Below, in pieces: positions 12,369-19,095 of a DNA stretch of 27,288 bases. The stretch covers positions 1 through 27,288 of IMG/VR virus record IMGVR_UViG_3300047284_000355; one strand, written 5' to 3'. Position numbers and translations under genes: made by a program. This stretch comes from a virus. The notes below the pieces were generated by a model. That model worked only from the letters and a program-made list of their open reading frames with translations. It had not been told where the DNA came from and searched no databases. Position 1 is the first letter of the stretch. Every line of letters begins with the position of its first letter.

Positions 12369-13870
12369 ACTACGAACTCCACCTCGGCGACAATCGTGAG
12401 GTACTCCGCTCCATGCCGTCCGACAGTGTGGACAGCATCGTCACCGATCCGCCGTATGAGCTCGGCTTTATGGGGAAGCGATGGGATAGCACGGGCATCG
12501 CCTACGACCAATCACTGTGGGCGGAGTGCCTGCGAGTGTTGAAACCAGGTGGGCACTTGATTGCGTTCGGTGGTACTCGGACATATCACCGCATGACCGT
12601 CGCCATTGAGGATGCAGGCTTTGAGATACGGGATTGTATTCAATGGATATATGGCTCGGGATTCCCGAAAAGCCTTGACGTGAGCAAGGCGATTGATAAG
12701 CAGGCAGGGGCGGAGCGGGAGGTGGTGGGCACTAGCGCCAACGGCATAGCAGGCGGAACCGGTAAACATGCAGGCGAATCGGAAAAATATGGATTTGCTA
12801 AAGAATACAACATCACCGCTCCTGCCACGCCCGAAGCCCAGCAGTGGCACGGCTTTGGCACTGCGCTCAAGCCCGCAAACGAACCCGCCGTGCTTGCACG
12901 GAAGCCACTGTCAGGCACGGTGGCGGACAATGTGCTGACGTGGGGATGCGGTGCGCTGAACATTGACGGGTGCAGGGTGGGGAATGAGGAGCGAATAAAT
13001 CAGGGAATGTCATCATTAGGGGTAATGCACGATGATGATTGGCAACCAAAAAATGTGTCAAGTACGGTCAGTGGACGTTGGCCTGCCAACGTCATCCTCG
13101 ATGAGGAGGCGGCGCAGATGCTGGATGCACAGAGTGGGCACGGCGCATCACGATTTTTTTATATTGCAAAATCATCGAAAGCGGAGCGGGAGGCGGGGCT
13201 TGACTGTATATGTACCGTAAAGTACAATGTTGATAGGTCTATTTTAGGAGGCTTATCATGGAAAGACGTAAGTACGGTAGCGGTTCAATTACTGCAAAAG
13301 GTTACATCCGAATTGGCAATGCTGAAATGGCACATCGACGAGTATGGCGAAAACATTACGGCGCAGTACCCGTCGGATTCTTTATTCATCACATCAATGG
13401 AGATAAGCAAGACAACCGCATTGAAAACTTGCAACTTGTTGATGCACTTACTCACAAACGAATCCATAGCGGATGCGAATTGCGAGATGGGCAATGGTTC
13501 AAGCCATGCAAAAAGTGCGGAGAGTTTAAGAGCGTGGATTCTGAATACTACAAACGGAAAGATGGAATTAGCCCTTGGTGTCGTCAATGTTGTATTGACA
13601 ACGCTGTCGCAAATAAACAAAAAAGAGCCACAGCAAAGAAACAACAGTCATAGCACCGTCAAGCCCATTACGCTCATGCGCTACCTCGTCCGCATGGTCA
13701 CGCCCCGTGGTGGCGTCGTGCTTGACCCGTTCATGGGCAGTGGTACGACGGGGTGCGCCGCCATGCTGGAGGGGATGAACTTCATCGGCATCGACATCAC
13801 TCCGGAGTACAAAGACATCGCCGAGCGACGCATTGAGTATTGGGCATCGCAAAACCCGATGGAGCTCTAA
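12365..13870 (+). CDS. Beta-class DNA methyltransferase interrupted by an HNH-gene insertion
   Basis: 501 residues, S-adenosylmethionine-dependent N4-cytosine or N6-adenine methyltransferase. Motif IV TDPPYELGF (27-35) precedes the target-recognition region, and motif I LDPFMGSGTTG (453-463) is near the C-terminus, giving the IV-TRD-I order of the beta class. Conserved phage-MTase blocks RFFYIAKSSKAEREAGLD (263-280) and HSTVKPITLMRYL (429-441) are separated by about 148 unrelated residues. These coincide with a nested HNH gene in another frame and have visibly AT-richer codons. The methyltransferase frame is open across the insertion (444 bases), so a full-length product with an insertion loop can be translated. 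Whether it is active is uncertain. Confidence 0.8.
   Translation: MNYELHLGDNREVLRSMPSDSVDSIVTDPPYELGFMGKRWDSTGIAYDQSLWAECLRVLKPGGHLIAFGGTRTYHRMTVAIEDAGFEIRDCIQWIYGSGFPKSLDVSKAIDKQAGAEREVVGTSANGIAGGTGKHAGESEKYGFAKEYNITAPATPEAQQWHGFGTALKPANEPAVLARKPLSGTVADNVLTWGCGALNIDGCRVGNEERINQGMSSLGVMHDDDWQPKNVSSTVSGRWPANVILDEEAAQMLDAQSGHGASRFFYIAKSSKAEREAGLDCICTVKYNVDRSILGGLSWKDVSTVAVQLLQKVTSELAMLKWHIDEYGENITAQYPSDSLFITSMEISKTTALKTCNLLMHLLTNESIADANCEMGNGSSHAKSAESLRAWILNTTNGKMELALGVVNVVLTTLSQINKKEPQQRNNSHSTVKPITLMRYLVRMVTPRGGVVLDPFMGSGTTGCAAMLEGMNFIGIDITPEYKDIAERRIEYWASQNPMEL
13200..13228 (+). promoter_or_regulatory. Internal promoter of the nested HNH gene
   Basis: TTGACT (13200-13205) and TACAAT (13223-13228) are separated by exactly 17 bases, close to the sigma70 consensus. 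The -35 is formed by conserved methyltransferase codons at the insertion boundary, and the -10 lies in inserted DNA. AGGAGG (13246-13251) and the HNH start codon follow within 30 bases. Confidence 0.6.
13258..13653 (+). CDS. HNH homing-type endonuclease nested in the methyltransferase gene
   Basis: 131 residues with AGGAGG 6 bases before the ATG, in the +2 frame relative to the methyltransferase. The central HNH motif is HHINGDKQDNRIENLQLV (about 44-61), preceded by a GYIRI-MAHRRVWRKHYG region typical of HNH_3/AP2-like homing enzymes. Two cysteine pairs (CKKC near 84-87 and CRQC near 107-110) form a probable zinc ribbon. Its codons are AT-richer than the host gene. There is too little extra sequence for a group I intron, since the insertion is hardly longer than the ORF. 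It should cut near the equivalent insertion site in uninserted methyltransferase alleles, a homing behaviour inferred from the family. Confidence 0.85.
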   Translation: MERRKYGSGSITAKGYIRIGNAEMAHRRVWRKHYGAVPVGFFIHHINGDKQDNRIENLQLVDALTHKRIHSGCELRDGQWFKPCKKCGEFKSVDSEYYKRKDGISPWCRQCCIDNAVANKQKRATAKKQQS

Positions 13871-13871
13871 T

Positions 13872-13900
13872 CTTGACACCGCCCTGACAATGGAAGTAGG
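13872..13900. repeat. Dispersed 29-bp repeat, copy A
   Basis: CTTGACACC (13872-13880) and TGACAATGGAAGTAGG (13885-13900) recur with identical spacing at 19680-19708; 26 of 29 positions match. This copy lies between the methyltransferase stop and the next start codon, and provides part of the GGGAGG ribosome binding site. Read in the register of the other copy it gives LDTALTMEVG before a stop, so it may be a coding relic. Confidence 0.75.
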
Positions 13901-13908
13901 GAGGTGAT

Positions 13909-14220
13909 ATGACACAACCACAAAAACTCGCAGGCATCCCCAGCACCTACGGTGGCTGGCAAGTGCAAGTCATCGCCGACGCCACGGGTGCGCTATACAT
14001 CTCGCAGCTCGGCAAGATGCCACGGGGCAAGGTCTGGGCATTTCGAGTTTGGCGCAAAGCCACCGCTGCATCGCCGACCGCCACGCTGGTGCTCACACTG
14101 ACCGCTGGGAACAACGCTTCACTGTCCGTGGTAGACGGTGTGCTGTACGCAGTCGAGATTCGCAAGGGCGGAAGCATTTGGCTCAACGCCGTTCCCGGCT
14201 TTGCACCGCTAAGGTCGTAG
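13909..14220 (+). CDS. Hypothetical protein at the start of the lysis/late block
   Basis: 103 residues; GGGAGG precedes the ATG. The product is beta-rich with many Ala, Val, Thr and Gly residues (TATLVLTLTAGNNASLSVVDGVLYAVEIRKG) and no signal peptide. This composition is typical of small virion or decoration-type beta proteins, but no family can be named. It immediately precedes the amidase gene. Confidence 0.6.
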   Translation: MTQPQKLAGIPSTYGGWQVQVIADATGALYISQLGKMPRGKVWAFRVWRKATAASPTATLVLTLTAGNNASLSVVDGVLYAVEIRKGGSIWLNAVPGFAPLRS

Positions 14221-14221
14221 C

Positions 14222-14773
14222 ATGGCCACATTTCGGAGCGACATTCGACAGTGGAAGAGCGTAGATGAATTCCGTGCGCACCTCAGTGCTCACCATCCCA
14301 GCGTGGCATGGTGGGCGCTTGGCGTGACGCTGCATCACACATGGAAACCACGACGTCAGGATTGGCGTGGCCTTCGCACGCTCGAAGCCATCCGCAAGTT
14401 CTACATGAGCAAGGGCTGGGACTCGGGCCCACATCTGTTCATCGCCTACGGCTCGCCCGATCCCGCCGACGACGGCATCTGGCAACTCACCGCCCTGAAC
14501 GAGCGGGGCATTCACGCTGGCTACCCAGCCAACAACCGCCATTGGGGCATTGAGGTGGTGGGCGACTACGACAAGGAGCCGTGGTCGATGCCACTGCACG
14601 ACTTGATGGAGGGCACGACGCTGGCGCTGCTTGATTGGCGTGGCATCGCCGTGGGCAGTGAGTCACTCAAGGGACACCGCGAGTGGGGCAGTCCCAAGAC
14701 GTGCCCGGGCCGTGCCATCAACATGGACATCATCCGCAGGGACTTTGCACAAGCACAGACGAGGGAGCAATGA
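14222..14773 (+). CDS. N-acetylmuramoyl-L-alanine amidase endolysin (Amidase_2/PGRP)
   Basis: 183 residues. Zinc-dependent amidase that splits the bond between N-acetylmuramic acid and L-alanine. Visible signatures: VTLHHTWKP (35-43) supplies the first His ligand; FIAYGSPDPADDGIWQLTALNERGIHAG (73-100) is the typical fold core; HWGIEVVGD (107-115); and GHREWGSPKTCPGRAI (151-166) supplies His152 and Cys161, matching the H...H...C ligand set of T7 lysozyme. There is no signal peptide and no cell-wall-binding domain, so release depends on a holin. The following two small membrane-protein genes are the likely partners. Confidence 0.9.
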   Translation: MATFRSDIRQWKSVDEFRAHLSAHHPSVAWWALGVTLHHTWKPRRQDWRGLRTLEAIRKFYMSKGWDSGPHLFIAYGSPDPADDGIWQLTALNERGIHAGYPANNRHWGIEVVGDYDKEPWSMPLHDLMEGTTLALLDWRGIAVGSESLKGHREWGSPKTCPGRAINMDIIRRDFAQAQTREQ

Positions 14774-14976
14774 CAGAGTCAGTCGAGGTCAAGCTGGCAC
14801 GGCTTGAGGAGAAAATTGACCAAGTACTCAGGCGCTTGGAAAGTGGCGACCGACAATTCAGAGAGCTGGATGACCGTGTTGCTGAACTTGAGAAGAACGT
14901 CAACCGACTATGGGGCGGCATTGCGCTGGCCACCGTGTTGATTCCGCTTATTATTCGTTACCTGATGGGAGGCTGA
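14770..14976 (+). CDS. XhlA-like coiled-coil membrane protein, lysis accessory
   Basis: 68 residues; the ATG at 14770 overlaps the amidase stop, with GAGGGAG upstream. Residues 5-45 are a heptad coiled coil (VKLARLEEKIDQVLRRLESG, then FRELDDRVAELEKNVNRL). A single C-terminal membrane helix follows (GGIALATVLIPLIIRYLMG). This layout matches the hemolysin XhlA family, which acts with a holin in phage lysis. The lysis-cassette position supports it. Confidence 0.75.
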   Translation: MTESVEVKLARLEEKIDQVLRRLESGDRQFRELDDRVAELEKNVNRLWGGIALATVLIPLIIRYLMGG

Positions 14977-14977
14977 T

Positions 14978-15157
14978 ATGGTAAAGCGCTGGTATGAATC
15001 CAAGACCCTGTGGGTCAATGTCCTGACGTTGCTCGCCATGATCCTCAGCGCCGTGATGCAGTGGCCAGAGCTGCAGAGCATCGCCCCGCAAATCGCCGTG
15101 GCGCTGAGCTTGGTCAACATTGCTTTGCGCTTCATCACTGACAGCAAGCTGGTGTAG
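14978..15157 (+). CDS. Probable holin
   Basis: 59 residues from ATG 14978 to TAG 15155-15157. A charged N-terminus KRWYESKTLW is followed by two hydrophobic segments (VNVLTLLAMILSAVM and IAPQIAVALSLVNIALRFI) separated by a short polar turn, ending in TDSKLV. The start SKT-W-VNVL and end RF-TDSKL are typical of a common small phage holin group. It would form membrane lesions that release the amidase. GGGAGG precedes it. Confidence 0.75.
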   Translation: MVKRWYESKTLWVNVLTLLAMILSAVMQWPELQSIAPQIAVALSLVNIALRFITDSKLV

Positions 15158-15159
15158 CC

Positions 15160-15561
15160 ATGGCACTGCGCAGTCGAGCGGTGGCCATTCGTGCCACCGA
15201 AGTGCTAGACGCCATTGAGGAGCTCGGCTTCCTGAACAAAGCCTGCGAGGCGCTCGGCTTCGACCGCAAGCAACTGTGGCGCATGATTGACCGTGACCCC
15301 GCTTTTGCTGAGCAAGTACAACGGGCGGTGGAGCGGGGCAGGGTCAAGCGCAAAGACTGGCTCGAGTCGCTTGCGTACAGCATGGCGCCCGAGAATCCGA
15401 CCATGGTAATGTTCCTTCTCAAGCGGGAAGACCCCAGCTACAGAGAGTCCTACAATGTTACGACCAGCTCCACACCAACTGACTACGTCATCGACCTCAG
15501 CACCCCCAGTGAGAGTCCTGCACTCTACGCAGACCCCGCCCCAGCGGAGGTTCTGGAGTGA
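15160..15561 (+). CDS. Terminase small subunit
   Basis: 133 residues. The N-terminal helical domain contains a helix-turn-helix (EVLDAIEELGFLNKACEALGFDRKQLWRMIDRDPAF) typical of small terminase DNA-recognition domains. The middle helix QVQRAVERGRVKRKDWLESLAYS and the segment MFLLKREDPSYRES follow the usual pattern (…FLLK…P..YR). It binds the packaging site and stimulates the large subunit. The 3' end overlaps the proposed large-subunit start by 107 bases. Confidence 0.8.
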   Translation: MALRSRAVAIRATEVLDAIEELGFLNKACEALGFDRKQLWRMIDRDPAFAEQVQRAVERGRVKRKDWLESLAYSMAPENPTMVMFLLKREDPSYRESYNVTTSSTPTDYVIDLSTPSESPALYADPAPAEVLE

Positions 15562-16643
15562 TGCGCACCGCTTTCGACTTTTCGTTGGTGGTCGTGGCAG
15601 TGGCAAGACGCGAGCCGGTGCAGTGGAGGTGCTTCGCCAGCCACCCGGCACGACGTCGCTCATCATCGCCCCGACGTATCCCATGCTCCGACTCGGCGCC
15701 ATGGAAACCATGCTGAACCTAGTCGGCAAGATGGGAGTGGGCATATCGTGGAATAAGTCAGACCTCGAGCTGAAGCTCCTCGGTGACCGGCGCATCATCT
15801 TCCGCAGTGCCGACAATCCCGATCGGCTGCGTGGTGCGAACGTCGGATTCCTGTGGCTCGACGAGGCGGCGATGATGGATGCACAGATTTGGCCCACCGC
15901 TATCGCCACGTTGCGCCATGCTCCGGGCAGTGCCATTGCCACGACGACGCCACGGGGCAAGGACTGGCTGTATGAGCTGTGGACGACGGGCGGCGCCGAC
16001 TACAGCATCACAGAGAGTGCCACGACTGACAATGTCTTTCTGCCGTCGCACTTCGTGGAGACGTTGCGCCAGTCGATGACCTCCGAGATGTACGCACAGG
16101 AAGTACAGGGGCAATTCATCGACCCGCTGGGCTCACTGTTTCAGCGGCACTGGTTCACCGCCGTTCCCGTACTGGGACTTGGCGGCGTCTACCAAGCAAA
16201 GCGCCGACTACACGGCCAGTGTGCGAGCGGCGATGCACGACGGCGTGGTCTATCTTGACGGCGGTATCCACATGAAAGCGGAGTGGCCAGACGTGCGCAA
16301 AGTCATCGTCGCCACCATGCTGTCAGAACGCAGTGATACACAGGTCGGCATCGAAGAGGCACTGCAAGGGCTCGCCGCTGTGCAGGAACTGCGCCGCATG
16401 CCAGAGTTGAGCGGAGTCACCTTCCGTGGCATCAAGGTGGACAAAGACAAGGTGTCGAGAGCCATGCCGTGGGCGGCACGAGCCGAAGCGGGGACGGTGA
16501 AGCTCGTGGCGGGCCAGTGGGTCAAGCCGTTTATTGACGAGGTCGTTGCCTTCCCGACCGCACCACATGACGACTACGTGGACGCCGCATCGGGAGCGGT
16601 GATGATGATGAGTAAGCCGAAGATTCAGTGGGAGATACTATGA
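15455..16643 (+). CDS. Terminase large subunit, with a +1 frame offset
   Basis: ATP-driven packaging motor and nuclease. Frame 1 (15455-16168) gives the ATPase: Walker A GGRGSGKT (45-52), Walker B GFLWLDEA (131-138) and coupling motif TTTPRG (163-168), then HWFTAVP. The conserved nuclease start YWDLAASTKQSADYTA is only read one base further on (from 16170), and the nuclease continues to 16643 with the second acidic motif HDDYVDAAS. Skipping G16169 after CCC (16166-16168) joins the two into 395 residues. Unshifted, frame 1 ends at 16258 after a non-conserved tail. Either programmed +1 shifting at CCC-G or an indel explains this. The start at 15455 is weakly supported and an internal GTG at 15509 is possible. 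Confidence 0.8.
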
Positions 16644-18637
16644 CCTATAACTCGTTGCCCGCATGGTTCGAGCAATTGCGTCGGGGCGGGCGCATCGCTA
16701 CCACTGCGGATGCCTACAGCGTGTCCCCACTGCTGTACCGTGCCACGAACCTCCGTGCCGATGCACTCAGCTCGGTGCCGTACCGCCTGACGTACCAAGG
16801 AGAAGACGCAGAGTGGCCATTCGTGCAAAACCCCGCCCAGCTCATCAAGGACATTGAGCGAGCATTGTGCCTCACCGGCGGCGCCTATCTCTACAAGATT
16901 TACAAGGGCAAGCGCCTCACTGGCTTTGTTCCACTCAACCCGACCACGATGAATGTGGCACTCATGACCGACAAAGCGACGCTCGAGAATCCACTCCTTG
17001 GCGCTAGCTTCGTGCAGACGGTGAATGGCAAGTCGTATGGGCCATGGAGTATCGCCGACGTGGTGTACTTCCGTGAGCCCAGCTATCTTGACGACATCGG
17101 GCCCGGCATCGCTCCGGCGCACGTTGCACTGGCCAACGCAAAGCTGGAGCACTATCTATCCCGCTTTGCCTCGGCATTTTTCGAAGGCGGCGCACAGCCG
17201 GTGACCATTATGAACTTGCCCGAGCACATGGACGAGGCTGAGTTCCAGCGCTTCCGCACGGAAATGCGCTCGACCATTGGCGGCGGGATTATCAACGCGT
17301 TTAAGATGATTTTCATGCGGGCACCCGATATTAAGATTGAGCAGTTAACCCCGCCGATCAATACCATGCAGATGCCCGAGCTGTACGAGCGAGTCATCAC
17401 CAGCGTCGGCATGGCGTACGGCGTACCCCGCACCATGCTTGAAGCCAGCGCCGCCAACTATGCTACCGCAGAGTCTGACCGACAAAGCTTTTGGCGCGAA
17501 ACCGTGATTCCCCGCCTCAGCATGTACGAAGCGGTGCTCAATGCGCAGGTCTTTGCCCCGCTTGGCTGGAAAATCAGCTTTCAGCCGGAGATGATGGATG
17601 TGATGCAGGTGGATGAGGCAAGCCGCGCCGGATCACTGCTTCAGCTTGTCCAGGCTGGCGTACCGCTCCGTGGAGCAATGACCATCCTCGGCTACGACGG
17701 CATCGACGAGGCGCTTGGCGCTGTCCCCGCCGCTCCTGCACTGCCAGAACCACCGCCCGACACACCGCCGGACGAAGTGATTGCACCGCCGGACAATGTG
17801 GCCAAGCGTGCGGAACATTGGGAGTTGCTTGCAAAAAAACTTGAGCGTCGCATCAAAGCTGGCAAGAGCGCCGTGTGCAGCTTTGAGAGCGACGCTATCA
17901 GTCAAGATGAGGTCAAGTCCGTAATGGCGCGTATCACCCCGCACATCACCGTTCACGAGGCACGCCACATTGTGGACGAGGTCAAGGCGGTAGACGATAT
18001 GACGGACGACGAGCGCCGCATCTACGACAAGCTGGTGGATGAGTTCCGCAAGCGTGGCGAGGCATGGGTGCGCAAGATTCTCCGCAATGAAAACGTCGAC
18101 CCGACACTGGCCGACATTGTCGCACCGGTGCTCAATGCGGAGTTGAGCCGTGTGGCTCAAGCACAGATTGACACCATTGGGAATGACATCGGCGTGCCAG
18201 CGACCGACGCCGCACAAGACCGTGTGGTGGATTGGTTGGTGGACTACGTGCCAATGGAGACGAGGCTCATCGACGCCACGACCGCAGAGCGCATCAAGAA
18301 AGTCATTGACGTATACCGTCAGACATCGGGCATGACGTCGCAGGACGTGGCCGACATGATCCGCCCGAGCGTTGACCCTGCCCGAGCGTTGATGATTGCG
18401 CGGACGGAAACGGTGCGAGCACAGACACAGGCCAATGTCATCTACCAAGGGTATCTGCGTGAGCGTGGTCTGAACTACGAGCGCACATGGATAACGGAAC
18501 GAGATGACATTACGTGTCCAATATGTGGCCCGCTTGACGGTACACCAGAGTCAACGTGGCCAGCAGACGTGGCAGGTGGTCCGCCTGGACATCCGAACTG
18601 CCGATGCTCTACCGCACTGCGATTGGTGAAATCATGA
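16640..18637 (+). CDS. Portal protein fused to a MuF/SPP1 gp7-like minor head domain
   Basis: 665 residues; the ATG overlaps the terminase stop (GGAGA upstream). Residues 1 to about 370 follow the HK97-type portal: SVSPLLYRATNLRADALSSVPYRL, the central FYREP/GIAPAHVALANAKL helix and the tail end TPPINTMQMPELYERVITSVGMAYGVPRTML. A Pro-rich linker (about 375-400) leads to a helical region. At the C-terminus is a MuF domain: ARTETVRAQTQANVIYQGY and WITERDDITCPICGPLDGT, then HPNCRC (Cys626, 629, 654, 656). The portal forms the dodecameric DNA gate; the MuF part is usually a separate gene product injected with or bound to the portal. Confidence 0.85.
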   Translation: MTYNSLPAWFEQLRRGGRIATTADAYSVSPLLYRATNLRADALSSVPYRLTYQGEDAEWPFVQNPAQLIKDIERALCLTGGAYLYKIYKGKRLTGFVPLNPTTMNVALMTDKATLENPLLGASFVQTVNGKSYGPWSIADVVYFREPSYLDDIGPGIAPAHVALANAKLEHYLSRFASAFFEGGAQPVTIMNLPEHMDEAEFQRFRTEMRSTIGGGIINAFKMIFMRAPDIKIEQLTPPINTMQMPELYERVITSVGMAYGVPRTMLEASAANYATAESDRQSFWRETVIPRLSMYEAVLNAQVFAPLGWKISFQPEMMDVMQVDEASRAGSLLQLVQAGVPLRGAMTILGYDGIDEALGAVPAAPALPEPPPDTPPDEVIAPPDNVAKRAEHWELLAKKLERRIKAGKSAVCSFESDAISQDEVKSVMARITPHITVHEARHIVDEVKAVDDMTDDERRIYDKLVDEFRKRGEAWVRKILRNENVDPTLADIVAPVLNAELSRVAQAQIDTIGNDIGVPATDAAQDRVVDWLVDYVPMETRLIDATTAERIKKVIDVYRQTSGMTSQDVADMIRPSVDPARALMIARTETVRAQTQANVIYQGYLRERGLNYERTWITERDDITCPICGPLDGTPESTWPADVAGGPPGHPNCRCSTALRLVKS

Positions 18638-19095
18638 AGCTCGACATCGACGTGATTGCCAACGTTTCACTCGGTGCCTACCGTGAAGCGGTGCGTACCA
18701 TCACGCTGGCGTATGCGAAGAGCGTCGAAGGCGAAATCCAGACGCAAAAGCCACCGCCACCAAAGAAGGGAGCGCAGGTCTACAAGTCGGAGAAACAGCG
18801 CCGCTTCGTGATGACCATGATTTCACAGGGCAAAATCACGGTGCCCTACGTGCGTGGTCGTGGCTCTTCACTCGCAGGGAGTCAGAACCTCAGTCAGTCC
18901 TACCGAGTCACGTTGGACGGTGACGAAGCGGTGCTCTACAGCGCCGCCAGCTACGCTCCCTACGTCATCGGCGATGAGCAGGCACCGATACATCAAAAGC
19001 GCTGGCTCACCGCCAGCAACGCCGCCCGCATCGTGGCCGATCGGGGAGAGCTTGACCAGATTGTGCGCAACACGCTGGAAGGGATGAAGTTGTAA
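18634..19095 (+). CDS. Putative neck/tail-completion protein (HK97 gp10-like pattern)
   Basis: 153 residues; the ATG at 18634 overlaps the portal stop. The middle contains QRRFVMTMISQGKITVPYVRGRG then SQSYRVT, and AVLYSAASYAPYVIGDEQAPIHQKRW follows. This is the pattern of small phage neck or minor tail proteins, where YA-xxV-x-G-xQA-x-H-xxRW is common. It sits unusually early, between the portal and the capsid-protease gene. The name is tentative. Confidence 0.5.
   Translation: MKLDIDVIANVSLGAYREAVRTITLAYAKSVEGEIQTQKPPPPKKGAQVYKSEKQRRFVMTMISQGKITVPYVRGRGSSLAGSQNLSQSYRVTLDGDEAVLYSAASYAPYVIGDEQAPIHQKRWLTASNAARIVADRGELDQIVRNTLEGMKL

Noticed and set aside
13200-13655. Group I intron or intein as explanation for the methyltransferase insertion
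   Set aside because: The insertion is only slightly longer than the HNH gene, leaving no room for an intron core. Intein splice motifs, such as a terminal His-Asn followed by Ser/Thr/Cys, are missing.
13873-13900. TTGACA at 13873 as the -35 of a late promoter
   Set aside because: No plausible -10 lies 16-18 bases downstream, and the segment is better explained as part of the dispersed repeat.
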